Assembly: GCF_036850765.1 (NCBI RefSeq)
Contig: NC_089492.1
Span: forward strand, 97,669,022 to 97,733,021
Source: Saccopteryx bilineata
Lineage: Eukaryota > Chordata > Mammalia > Chiroptera > Emballonuridae
Reading direction: 5' to 3'
DNA: 64,000 nucleotides
Shown here: piece after piece, positions 46,780-58,310 of the stretch
How positions within the stretch are numbered: the first letter of the stretch is position 1
How the letters are laid out: every line of letters starts with the position of its first letter
The notes under the pieces: model-generated
Seen by the model: the letters and a program-made list of their open reading frames with translations, nothing else
Told to the model about the DNA's origin: nothing
Database searches by the model: none
Position numbers and translations under genes: made by a program

Positions 46780-47345
46780 TTGAAAAGGTAAGCCAAACCA
46801 CATCACTCCAGTGGCTTCCCATTTGACTTGGTGTAAATACCCAAATCCTTCCACATGGCCTATCAGGCCCTCCTTGCTCTTTCCCTCACCCCTTCTCTGC
46901 TCACCCTTGTTCACACTGATCCAGCCACACAGGCCTCCATGATGGTTTTAAACACTCCAGGCACAGTTCAACTTTACAGACTTTATTCTCTTTGTCCCCC
47001 CACCTCACCGCTGCCGGCTCTCCACAAAGGTGTTTGCTTGGCTTATTTCCTCAATTTGTTTCATCATTGCTCAAATCTCCCTTTCTCCCTGGGGGGTTAC
47101 CCTCTCCAGCCTATACAGTGTTGCAAATGGCCTCCCCGACTTCTCTCATCCTCCACAGTTCTAAAGCTATTAACTCTGACTGCCCTCTAGTTTATAGTCC
47201 TTATCACCCCAAATATGATATAAAATTTGCAATTTTATGTTTACTGCTTATTTTATGATTCTTCCACCAGGTTATGTTTTCCAGGGCAAGGTTATGTTTT
47301 CCAGGTTATCTTTGTCTATTTTGCTCACTGGGTATCCTAATGACC
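46780..47345 (+). mobile_element. LINE-2 3' region
   Basis: L2 order: 'ccacatcactccagtggcttccc', 'cacatggcctatcaggccctcc', 'tccagccacacaggcctcc', 'tatgttttccagggcaagg'. The 111- and 88-codon ORFs here are L2 frames, not genes. A short tandem duplication of ggttatgttttccagg is at about 47270-47306. Confidence 0.8.
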
Positions 47346-47749
47346 TAGATTAGTACTTGGCATTTAGTCCACATTCAGAGAACAATTGTTGAATATATAA
47401 ATGGCAGGAATCTATTTGCCCCTGTCACCTCTACTACAGAAGGAAACAAAATACATAAGGAGCAAGGGACTTTGTATAGGATGAATATGATCACTATTCT
47501 ACATTTTAGGTGTAAGAGTCACATTCAAATATACAGGAGCAAGTTAATTGGCACATATTTGTGGAGAATTCAGTGAATGTTTTACACATTTGTCTAGAGA
47601 TTTTGACTGGATACAAAAGAAGCATTACATATGGTTTTTACCTCCAAATGGTCTCTTGGTTGTAATTAGTTAATGAGCAAGTCTTATTTGTATTAATTAA
47701 TGAATAGAAAAATCACAACACTTCATATAGCATTATGATATTATTCACA

Positions 47750-47915
47750 AAGTTGAGTGTGTATTAGAATCACCTGGAGGGCATGCTAAACTGTTGATTA
47801 CTGGGCTCCACTGCTGAGTTTCTGACTCAGAAGGTCAGGATTAGACCAGATAATTTGCATTTCTGACAAGTTCCCAGGTGATGCTAATGTTGTTACACCA
47901 CACTTTGACAGGTGT
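47750..47915 (-). mobile_element. MER5A-like hAT-Charlie relic
   Basis: 'ttagaatcacctggagggca', 'ttgcatttctgacaagttccc', 'aggtgatgctaatgttg', 'ccacactttgacagg' is the reverse strand of this well-known nonautonomous hAT. Confidence 0.75.
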
Positions 47916-47929
47916 CAAACCTCTACGAT

Positions 47930-48035
47930 AATGGTTCTCAAGCCTGACTGCACATTAAAATCATATGAATTTTCATTTATTAAAAAATATATATATTGCT
48001 GACTAGGCACCAAACCCAAAGATTTACATATAGTG
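47930..48035 (+). mobile_element. second hAT-Charlie-like fragment
   Basis: Begins 'aatggttctcaagcctgac' and continues 'tgcacattaaaatcatatgaa', as in related MER5/MER58-type repeats. Truncated on the right. Confidence 0.5.
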
Positions 48036-48534
48036 TAGGATAGAATATAGTCAATTTGATAATAATATCAATTTACTGAAGAACGACTATCCCAGTAGTA
48101 CCCAGAGTTAGAATTTTCATATAAAGCATTGAATATACAAATAGTATTCAAGATGAGCAAGTTAGTTGCAGTGACCAATGCACTGTATCAGTCAATAAAC
48201 CTTGTTTCCTTCTAGCATATAATATTTAACTTTACTTTGAAGAATAACCTAGAGAATTAATTTTTTTTTCAGTTTCCATCAGTACTCTAGCTTGCAATGG
48301 ACAAGACTAGAAAGGAAAATGCAAACATTCAAATTCAGATACTAACCCTTTGGGATTCAAAGATTTTTTGAGCCAACTTTTTTTAAAATTAATAATTCTA
48401 ACATACTAGGAATACCAGTGTCTCTCTTAGTTTTCTACACTATTCAACCTATTATTTCCAAAATTCCTCAGAATTTATTTACTTTAAAAGAGTATAGTTC
48501 ATTTACTCACCAGTAAGGATGAGGGATAGAGAGC
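48036..48534. other. unique AT-rich DNA
   Basis: No feature recognised. Confidence 0.4.
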
Positions 48535-48786
48535 TGTTGGGAAAACAGCTGTGTTAGGTTTGCTCGTTGGTTTACCAGCTGCAAGCACTTTGCCTGATGA
48601 GTGCGAGAGCAGTAGAGTTTATGTAAGGCTATGGGTGCTTGCCCTCAAGGCAGATGGCAGATTGCGGATTGCCTGCTCACCACCGTGAGGGGCCATTTTT
48701 GCTGTTTGTTTGCCTGAGATATGGTTTTCCCCTCCTATGTGCTTGTCTAACCCTGTGAGAATCTATTAAAAGAAAATGGCCCAACA
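48535..48786. mobile_element. 252 bp element with TGTTGGG...CCCAACA ends
   Basis: Ends are inverted repeats tgttggg and cccaaca, and the imperfect complementarity extends into the flanks (ggatagagagc / ctttctatctcc). Interior is of medium GC with 'attaaaagaaaatggccc' at the right. It may be a solo LTR or a small DNA element; no TSD was found. Confidence 0.4.
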
Positions 48787-48819
48787 CTTTCTATCTCCAC
48801 ATTTTCTCCACTGTCTGCC

Positions 48820-49170
48820 CAAATCCAGTATAGACCTGCCTGGCCTCAGCCACCAGCATTACAAAAGCCTACTGTAACCACTTTCCAGATGTTATTCTTT
48901 CTGCTGCAACCCAAAGATTATCACAGTTCAAAACTGATGCAACCCTGTCTAACATGTCCACAGTCAGCCTCTCGCAGATGACTCTGTCATCCAGGTACGG
49001 CTGAGACTACGGGAGGATGTCGCAGTACTTCTGAATTTCACTGGCACGCTCAGTTTACTTAAAGTGGAACTGCTCTGTCCACTTTCATGTGGCTGGGTCA
49101 TGCAGGGCTTTCAGCCTGAAAGGCATGCTGTACTAGAACCAGCTCTCACCCAAAAATATGTAGGGTCTGT
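48820..49170 (-). pseudogene. possible decayed coding block, not recognised
   Basis: The minus strand in one frame reads KYCDILP, then a stop, then PYLDDRVICERLTVDMLDR and NLWVAAERITSGKWLQ, interrupted by stops upstream. The fairly open, balanced composition suggests a decayed retrocopy or a piece of a mobile-element protein. I do not recognise the family and would not defend it without a search. Confidence 0.25.
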
Positions 49171-49230
49171 TGTGACCTTTCAGGATAAACTTTAGTCTGA
49201 GGTTTATCTCCCACAAAGAAATACTCATCT

Positions 49231-49609
49231 GCCCTGGCCGGTTGGCTCAGTGGTAGAGCGTCGGCCTGGCATGCAGGAGTCCTGGGTTCGATTCCTAGCC
49301 AGGGCACACAGGAGAAGCGCCCATCTGCTTCTCCACGCCTCCCCCTCTCCTTCCTCTCTGTCTCTCTCTTCCCTGCCCGCAGCCAAGGCTCCATTGGAGC
49401 AAAGTTGGCCCAGGCACTGAGGATGGTTCTATAGCCTCTGCCTCAGGCACTAGAATGGCCCTGGTTGCAACAGAGCAGCACCCCAGATGGGCAGAGCATT
49501 GCCCCCTGGTGGGCATGCCGGGTGGATCCTGGTCGGGCGCATGCGGGAGTCTGTCTGACTGCCTCCCCGTTTCCAACTTCAGAAAAATATTTTAAAAAAA
49601 AAGAAAAAA
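49231..49609 (+). mobile_element. tRNA-derived bat SINE, family A
   Basis: Plus-strand copy with a perfect TSD, aaagaaatactcatct, at 49215-49230 and 49610-49625. The head (49231-49305) pairs gccctgg with ccagggc as in an acceptor stem and keeps the A box tggctcagtgg and B box ggttcgattcc, so the RNA polymerase III promoter looks intact. A-tail interrupted by single G's. Confidence 0.97.
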
Positions 49610-49734
49610 AAAGAAATACTCATCTGTAACATTTTAATCTATGGCAGAGGTTCTAATAAAGTGGAGCCTAAAAGAGAGAGAAGTCCATATTCCTTTTTCT
49701 CAAGATACTCCTTGGCCCCTACACATGTCTCCTC

Positions 49735-49870
49735 TGCCCCTTTACATCTTTATTTTACACATAAGGAAACTAAGGCACAGAAAGACTATGTGACCTGCCT
49801 AACATCATTCAGCTACTAAGTACTTGGACAGAGATAGGACCTCAGGTAGTACCTACACTAGACAGCTCAC
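49735..49870 (+). mobile_element. MIR-like fragment
   Basis: 'tttacacataaggaaactaaggc' followed by 'tgacctgcctaacatcattcagc' follows the MIR core order. Confidence 0.65.
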
Positions 49871-50013
49871 TTTCTATGTGCCCTGTTTTCTTTTAATTCA
49901 AAGCCATTGATGCACTTACAGGGTGTATTATTGAGGCATGTTTGGGTGAGAGCCAGACTGATTAACAGGGAAGTGGGAGGAGACTCATGATCAAAAGAGA
50001 AGAGGGGTCTCTT

Positions 50014-50528
50014 TAGTGGTGGGATTCAGCCAGGTCGTACCAGTTTGGCAGAACTAATACCTAATTTTTGGTTGAATTCGGTGAATCAGTTGTTAAAATG
50101 GCACTTGTAATCAGGGTTCTCTGTAAGGTGGGCGTCTGGGCAGCAGCCCAATGTGGAAATCACAAATGTATGTTTCTTACTCTTTTTTAACATTCATCTG
50201 CACAATAGCGTATTCTAAGCGCCCATAGTAATGTTCATTCCGTCCATAGGTGAAAAAAAATTGTGAGGATGCCAATCAAGAAGCAATATGGAAATATCTT
50301 AAATAACAGTTTTATTGTTTTTTGTCAGGTATTATTTAATATGTTTTCATTAATATTTTAAAATTCTTTCTTATAATGTAATCTAGTTTGTGTACCTCTT
50401 TTATTGTTCTTATTTAAGTATTAAATGCATGAAATAATAAACTACTTTTCAGTATATCTTTTTTTATATACATAGAATGGTCATTAGGGCAGAGAACTGG
50501 TTGTTAAATTATTTGATTCCCACCACTG
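50014..50528. mobile_element. 515 bp nonautonomous hAT transposon
   Basis: Terminal inverted repeats tagtggtgggattca (left) and cagtggtgggaatca (right, reverse complement). Perfect 8 bp TSD ggtctctt at 50006-50013 and 50529-50536, the hAT length. The interior is noncoding, AT-rich at the right, with no transposase, so mobility must have come from a partner element in trans. Confidence 0.9.
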
Positions 50529-50536
50529 GGTCTCTT

Positions 50537-51280
50537 GAACAATAAGCAGGAGACTTGGGGGAGGCACTCAGCTAGGCAGTGAATGTTCAGTGCAATTTGC
50601 CTGCAACCACAACCACTATCAGCCTCGTGTTCTTGGACAGTCTTCTGAGAACGAGTCAGTTCAAGAAGATTCGAGTTGAGCACACACTGTTCTGTATTTT
50701 GGGGATACCAAAAGTAGAATAAGGCATAAATTTTTCAAGATTCCTACAATCTAGTGAATGTGTCTGCAGTGTGAGAGTCCTCCAGGAAGCCAGCTCATTG
50801 TCTCTGTGCTCCAGCGCCTGTGCCTGTGCCTCAGGCACTCTCTGCCTGGCAGGCTTGGGGCATGTGTTTGACTTAGCATTGAGAGAAGGGCTCTGTTGAC
50901 ATCTGTTCTGAAATAGCTCCTCATCACTCTCCCCAGCCCTGTCCTTAGCCTATACTATGTTTCCAAATGCCCTACACTTACTTTTTCACCCACACCTCTG
51001 TATACCAAGAAAATTTCAGAATAAAAATAATGGGTGACCTCAAAAGTCACTGTCATATTTTTTTCACAGGGCAATGAAACTTATTAACATACTATCCATT
51101 TACATTACTAAATGTGGCCATTTAAATCATTGTTTTTCTAAGAATAAATTCTACTTTAGATTGTCAAAATATCTATACCATAATCATAAAAGAGTTGGCA
51201 TATATATATATATTTATATATATATATATATATTTAAGATTTCTTCTTAAAGGAACATTGTATTTTGAGCTGGAACATTT
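50537..51280. other. unique DNA with a TA microsatellite
   Basis: No gene recognised. (TA)n at about 51199-51232. Confidence 0.45.
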
Positions 51281-51284
51281 CTCT

Positions 51285-51395
51285 CTTAACTTCCCAAGGA
51301 AGTAGACCATGTTTTATTCATTTGATATCTGCATTCATCCTTTTAGTCTAGCATACCATGTGGAAAGCACTGATTGAATATTGAATTAAATTCCT
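51285..51395 (+). mobile_element. L2/MIR tail fragment
   Basis: 'ccatgttttattcatttgatatc' and 'tctagcataccatgtggaaagcactgattgaat' follow the usual end of L2-type relics. Confidence 0.4.
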
Positions 51396-51489
51396 CCCAT
51401 TCATTCTATTTCTACTTATACAAAATATGTCTATTTGGTGTTTCTAATCGCATTGGAAATACATAAAATGTAATAATTCTTGAACATGA

Positions 51490-52128
51490 AAGTTCTTCAG
51501 AAATTTGATGACAGCTCTTTTGTTCCTACTTCTTGGTATTCTTTACACCAGACTAAATATCTCCAATTCCTCTAAGTGTTTTCACATGTTAGAAAATCAA
51601 CAATCTCCACCACCTCACTATTTGGTCTTAGGTTGGAAATTCTCAAGCCAAATCAGAGATTCTAGGGAATTTATAGCTGGGCTTCAAGGATTACTATAAA
51701 CCTTCAGGAATTGTATAAAAAATGCTGTATAGATGTATTAAGCATCTTTTTCTGGGTAGATATCTATAGCGTCTTTTAGATTCCCAGTGTCATGTTATCT
51801 GTGATCTCCCAAAGGTTAAGTATCACTGATGGAAAAGTTATTTAGTGTGTCACTGTTGATCTGAAATGTGGTTCCTAAGCTTGTACATAATGCTGTGGTA
51901 CAACCACAGAGAAAACAGATTAGCTGGTATTTCTCTTGGTCAGGGCATCATTTTTCTATTAATGCAACTCTAACTTCTAGCCACTTCTAATTGTCATCTG
52001 ATATATTTGGTTAAGACTAAATTTAGTTATAAATAAAACTACTAAATCTCTTACCAGCATACATATGGACACACACCACCCATACAAATATCATATTAAT
52101 TATCAAACTGGTTTCCACTGATACTTAC

Positions 52129-52167
<39 letters not shown>

Positions 52168-52470
52168 CCATATTCTACATTTTTTACCTGTAAAACTTCA
52201 TCTATTGAATTCATCCATCATAGTCATAAACATTTTTTTTGCATATTATTGCTTAAATCAATTAATCTTTTGGGTTTGTAGTCATTTATAAATTTAATAA
52301 CAATCTCTTCTCTCTCATCTTCAAAGTTTTTCAGAAAGCTATTGACAGCTCTGTATCAGCTAATAAAAGACCTTCCTCCATGTAGCTATGAATCCATCCT
52401 ACCACACTTTTTGAGAGTTTATCAATGGAGTACATTGCTGTGTCATACATGAGTATCTCTCCAATGTTTC
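51490..52470 (-). mobile_element. L3/CR1-like ancient LINE relic
   Basis: Antisense wording 'ccagactaaatatctccaattcctc' (51548) and 'tagctatgaatccatcctaccacac' (52383) matches what I know of L3/CR1 LINEs in this orientation. Strongly diverged; frames destroyed. Confidence 0.45.
52135..52164. repeat. GT microsatellite
   Basis: Uninterrupted (gt)n. Confidence 0.95.
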
Positions 52471-53539
52471 AGAAGTGAAATCATGAAAGATATTTATAGT
52501 GCTTAAATAAAATTAAGGATTTAGTCTATTAACAATCTATAAGCAATTTTCTCAACCTGTCACCAAAGAAAATAAGTTAATTTGAACAAAACAATACTTA
52601 TCACAGTATAACCAGTTAGCATCCAGCTCTTGACTTTTCCTTTTCTCATTTTTAATTGGTCATTGAAGAATATCATTAATTTGAAATAATCATAAAAAAG
52701 AGATCATCAATGCCTAACAATACATTATTCCATAATAATTGCATGATTAAAAATGTTAGACTAGTTCACAGTTAAAGAATTTTTATCTTTTAGAGTGGAT
52801 TTTCTATATAAATTGGTTTTGAGAGCCACAAATTTGCTCTATGATATAGAAAAAAAGCATTTTAAGAAGGATGAGAAATATCAACTCACTTTGGTACAAT
52901 GAGAGTTTACTGTCAATCTTTCAATGGGAGGGAGAAGATTCTTTATGACAAAACACTGCAACACATATTCCTTATATAAATATGTGGAAACTGAATTATT
53001 TGTATAAAATGAAATACCATGATTTTAGGTATTTTCTCAATAATGAATATTTTTTGTGTATGAATGGGTGCATGACTAGAATTAAAAAAAATGTAGAGAA
53101 AAACATACCTATGGTTTATTGACCAAATCAAGTATTTAATGTTATTTTAATATCACAGATGGTAAGAAACATAATATTCATGATCAGTTAAGAGTGAACA
53201 TATGTATAAATTATAGATGCCTTAATAATTTTAACAATATACAATTTATACATATGAATTTACTCTGTGAACAACTGATTAAGCTATATAAGCCAGAAAT
53301 TTTCTAGAATTTAAAATGGTAAGTTAAGAGTGTAGTTTAAATTTTGAGGTGTGATGCAAGTGAAATAAGAGTAAATAAATAATTCAATAAAATAGAGAAA
53401 GTATGAAGCAAAATAGAATACATAATTGGAAAATGCCTGTTATCTGTTTAAAAATCAACATAATAGCATTGAGAAAATTACCACCCATTTAAGAAATATA
53501 AAAGCACACAGAAAACTTTAAGGAATAAAATAAAATCAT

Positions 53540-53540
<1 letters not shown>
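52471..53540. other. unique AT-rich DNA
   Basis: No feature recognised. Confidence 0.4.

Positions 53541-53610
<70 letters not shown>
53541..53610. repeat. TA microsatellite beside a SINE
   Basis: About 70 bp of nearly pure (ta)n directly at the T-tail side of the following SINE; tataatatatatat recurs beyond the SINE at 54019, fitting a TSD in a TA-rich target. Confidence 0.95.
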
Positions 53611-53613
<3 letters not shown>

Positions 53614-54018
53614 TTGTATTTTTCTGAAGCTGGAAACGGGGAGAGACAGTCAGACAGACTCCCGCATGCGCCCGACGGGGATCCACCCGGCGCGCCCACC
53701 AGGGGCGATGCTCTGCCCACCAGGGGGCGATGCTCTGCCCCTCCAGGGCATCGCTCTGCCACGACCAGAGCCACTCTAGCGCCTGGGGCAGAGGCCAAGG
53801 AGCCATCCCCAGCGCCAGGAGCCATCCCCAGCGCCCGGGCCATCTTTGCTCCAATGGAGCCTTGGCTGCGGAAGGGGAAGAGAGAGACAGAGAGGAAGGA
53901 GGGGGGGGGGGTGGAGAGGCAAATTGGGTGCTTCTCCTATGTGCCCTGGCCGGGAATCGAACCCGGGTCCCCCGCACGCCAGGCCGACACTCTACCGCTG
54001 AGCCAACCGGTCAGGGCC
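53611..54018 (-). mobile_element. tRNA-derived bat SINE, family A, with internal duplication
   Basis: Minus-strand full-length copy, head ending 'gagccaaccggtcagggcc'. Contains a 19 bp tandem duplication, ggagccatccccagcgcc(a/c), at 53799-53817 and 53818-53836, absent from the other copies here. ORFs up to 157 codons through it are artefacts. Confidence 0.95.
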
Positions 54019-54039
54019 TATAATATATATATTTTTTAT

Positions 54040-57000
54040 CAAAGTTTAAGGTTTGTAAAACATGTTTATAGAAAAAAACACATTTAACTGTTAGAGAAAA
54101 CATGAACTACCTCAATAATGATTCTGGTCTTGCAGAATACAAAATTGTATTTGCTGGGATGCAAATCACATTTAAGAATGAAAGGGCTATCATCTGAGTC
54201 TCTACCTAATGAGACTATAGGTACTTAGACAACAGGGAATAAATAAATTATAATAGGTTATTACAGTATGCTTCACATGTTTTAGTTTGGGAAATTATTT
54301 GAAATGTTGGGAAAAGCTAGATGTACTTTTAGATTTAATGATGTATAAAGATCTATTGAGCAAAAGAAACTTTTGAACCTGAAATTGTTGAGTTCTGACT
54401 TGCATTGTATCAGATCATGCTCTTCACAACATTCTTCTCAAATCATGTCCATCAATATGTGACTGTCTGCTTGCACATTCCAAAACATATGTATCTGGTG
54501 TACCTGAAGAATGGCTAAACTATCTCCATTAACACCAAATCCTCTGCCTCTTCCTACTCTGTTGCCTACAGCTGCCAGAGATGATGAATAGAATGGCAGT
54601 CAGAGTTGTGCCATTCTATTCAGGCTACAAGGGAGTGGCTCTCTGTGGCTTTTGAATTCTGAGCTCAGTGGTTAATTTATCCATGGTTAAGAAAAAATGT
54701 AGAGAACAAAGAAATAACATATTATTTTACCCTCCACATGGTGGGACCTTCCCCTTTTGGTTTTACCACAGTTCCTCTCCTTTGAAGATGAGAGGGGACA
54801 AAAGAGACTATGGTAGGAATGTGTGAATAAACTGTGTAGGGAGAATGAGAGGCTTAGACCACCGATTACCAGTAGTATGCTCACATAAATAATTAGTAGT
54901 GTAAATCCTGGGCCTATTACTTAGTAATAAAGAATAAGTGAATCTTACACTCAATAGTATAGATAAATATCAGATATAAAGATGGAAAAAAGATGACACA
55001 AAATATATAATTTATGATTGTTTTTCCAAATAAAGTCCAAGAACTGACAAAACTAACCTATTGTGGAGAAAGTGGTGGTCATCTTGGGTGTGCAAGGTAT
55101 TTACTGAAAACTTTTTTGAACCTCTTGTACCTTAATATCACTGGATTTACCTGGGTGCATACATATATGGAGAAGCTCCTCAAGCTTCTCTTTATTTTAC
55201 ATTAATAAAGCATTATTTAAAAAGTAATATTATTAAAATGAATACAATTAGATATAGATCTGCATATATTATTGTATATACAACTTTAAGTTTTTGGTTT
55301 TGTTTTTTTTTAGCTGCACTAGCTATTTAGCTGACTATTACCTAAGACATTTTAAATCTTATTTCTGCTTTCTCTCTTATATCCCCAATTATGTACCTTA
55401 TTTTTTATTTCACTTAGAGCTAAGTAATTTTTAAAATATTTTTCAGCCCAACTTAATATCTTTTCTTAAATGGGTATATTTTGATTTGATTTTAACTGGA
55501 ATTCTTTATTAGTGCATATATAATAAATTTTTGAATATTCTCATTGAGACTTCACAGTTAAAAAACAGAATCCTAAAAAGCCCTTTATTCACAAACTATA
55601 TTAGTTTTGATAGAGTACAAGAAACCTGTGAGTTTCTAGAAGCCATTGTCTTTTTACATGATTGTGAAAATCATGATTCAGAATGGAGAAACACTGTATA
55701 GTATGTCTTATATAATAATATTTAGCATGAAAGTAATAGTAACATTTTTGTTACATAAGTATAATATTTAGAATGTTATAATAAAAATTTAATTTATAAT
55801 AAAAATTTAATTTGTAACACATTTTTTGGTTAGGTATGTAATTATTCATACATGTGGGATGCAGATAATGAAACACAACAGCAAGAAGATTCAATTTGCT
55901 GCTGAAGAACCCTATAATCTATAGGGCATCTCTATCCCATCCATATACTTTTAGCTTTACAGAGGGAACAGGAAAGACAATATTCAACAATATGACATTG
56001 TTGGAAGACTATTCAGATATTTTATTTTTAAGAAAAAAATGTCATACTTGGCCCCTTCATTTTGCTTTCCCAAAAAGAGGAATCCTTTTTTCCCCTTCTA
56101 AAGTATATGTTTCCAAGAAACTATAGTGTTTCCTGGAACTAAACAAAAATTTAATCAAACCATAATTTTCATATACCACATGATGCATGTGTGTGTTTTT
56201 GGTGATGCCTATTTCCCACAAATGACATAGAATTACTGTACATGATGTATCTATCAATCATTATCATATCAAAATGAAGCCTCTGCCTGGAAAAGTATAT
56301 ACAACTGTCCTAAAAATAATTGCCCAGGAAGTATATTCCTGCTAACATTTAAAATCCTATGGCAATATGTACAAATTACAAATTTCTTTTCAGTTAAGTT
56401 TGTGATGTAATATGGGAAGTGGGGAATTGGAATGATAATTTTTTGTTTGTTTGTTCTATTTGAAAACACACTAATTCATAAAATTGGGGGAAGGAATTTT
56501 GTGTATTTGTGATTCATGAAAGAAAGAGGTCCTATACTTAAAAATAAAGATGTGGAGAATTCTTATTTTAAGGATAAAGCAATATAGATTAAATATTTCT
56601 AGTAGTTACAGATGAACTACCAATAATTTTCTTTCATAATTGCAAGGTTGCAGAATATATGCAGAGTATCCAATGTGTACTAATGTTTAGGTCAGAATAA
56701 TCATATAATCCTCTCCATGATAAGTGTAATCTTGGAATATAATAATATGAAATTTCCATTTCCCATAATCAGGCTCATGGAAACTAAAATCTTTGTGGGA
56801 TGGCCAATTACTATGCTATTGTTGGAAGGTCAAGAATGACAAACCATATAAACATCTAACAACTGAGGTTGGAAACATAGAAATTATTATGATCACTTTT
56901 GAAGTTTGTCCCACTTATTCAGAATGTTGAACAATGTATTAATAAGCCATGGATTCTGAACCATCTTCTCCCATTACAACATTTAGTTGAAAAATATTCC

Positions 57001-58185
57001 AGTATAAGTGAAGTAGACTTTTCTATAGGGTATTGAAAACATTTTAAATATGATATTTTTATTTAAGTAGAATTCATAACATTGTAAATAACTAGATTTT
57101 TGCATTTTATTGACTAAATTTTCTAAATACATAGACTCTTAAATTGTTTATTTTCTGAATCTCTGTTTACTGATCTTTTGAAACAGACTTTTAATTTCAG
57201 GATGGATTTTAAAAACATATGAGCATTCCACCAGTCTTAATAGAACTACTGCCTGAATTATCAACATCTTTTGACTAGAAATCTACATATTTGAACAAAG
57301 ATGGAAAAAGTCAGATATTGAAAGCTCTTGTCACTGCTGTTTTGCCCCACTTTTAATGCAAAAGTTTAAAGTTTGCTTTAGCTTGGAGAAGGACATCAGA
57401 CTATGTGGGTTGAGCAAATTTCTCATTCTGAATAAAGTTATATGACCCCTGGCTCTCCCTGTCTTTTTTTTTTTTTCACAGTCACCATGCCAACACCAGT
57501 AAAAAGCACTCTCTCAAATTATGTCTCTGGACCAAAAGAAGATTGTGAAATAGATTAAATATCTCTGAAGTTATTTGTCTTCAAATATTAAAAATGAAAA
57601 TTTAAAAAGTACTATTTTTCTTCCTAAATTTAACTACATTTATTGTGAGAATATTTTTCTCATGCTTCCTTATTGAAAATGGATTGTTCTTATTTTAGCA
57701 GTTAAATTAATTATTTTTTCTTTCTTTTTTTTTTCAGCTACCTACTTCACCTTAAAAACTGTTTCTATATAATAAAAATGCTTTCCATATCCCAAATAGC
57801 TAATTATGAACAAATATGTGCCTGTTTTTAAGTGGAAAACATATTATGTTAGACAGTCTGTCTTTTGGTGACATTCTGGTGTCATTATTAACAGTAACAA
57901 CAAGTTCTGCATGCCTCCCTCCATTGCTGGTAGGTTTAAGTACAGATCTTAGAAGGCACCATACAGATAATCCATTTTAACAGTTACCAGCACTTAAAAA
58001 TATATTCCTACATCAATTTTCTCTTTAAAAAAAAAATCCACTAAATCTAGTATGTAACTACAAAATAGTATATTTCTGTTGAATGGTAGTGAGGGGCAGG
58101 TTAATAGACATCTACGCAATCACTCGCCATTCCGATCCCCAAGGGCCTCTGAGATATATCCATTTAAGCTTTTGTTTAAAATGTT
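54040..58185. other. unique AT-rich DNA
   Basis: About 4.1 kb without a recognisable gene. A short duplication of aataaaaatttaattt sits near 55780-55815. No repeat family assigned. Confidence 0.4.
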
Positions 58186-58189
58186 GGAT

Positions 58190-58310
58190 CTAATCTATCC
58201 ACTTTATTTAAAGATATAAAACAGATTCAGAAAAGGGAAATAACTTGCAGAAGTCAACACGTGGGTCAGTGAAGATAAAGATGTGAGTCTGATCTCCTGA
58301 ATCATGAAGT
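58190..58310 (+). mobile_element. MIR-like fragment
   Basis: 'aaaagggaaataacttgcagaagtcaacac' followed by 'gatgtgagtctgatctcctg' follows the MIR order. Confidence 0.5.

Noticed and set aside
46855..47258. Two ORFs with gene-like wording
   Set aside because: They are frames of a LINE-2 3' noncoding region.
49231..49305. Genuine tRNA gene
   Set aside because: The tRNA-like fold is the head of a SINE with body, A-tail and TSD; the same head recurs in other copies.
53541..53610. CRISPR-like or origin-like repeat
   Set aside because: Pure TA dinucleotide microsatellite in a mammalian genome; no spacers or unit structure.
53478..54087. ORFs of 121-157 codons
   Set aside because: SINE frame plus translated TA repeat (IYIYIY); no gene.
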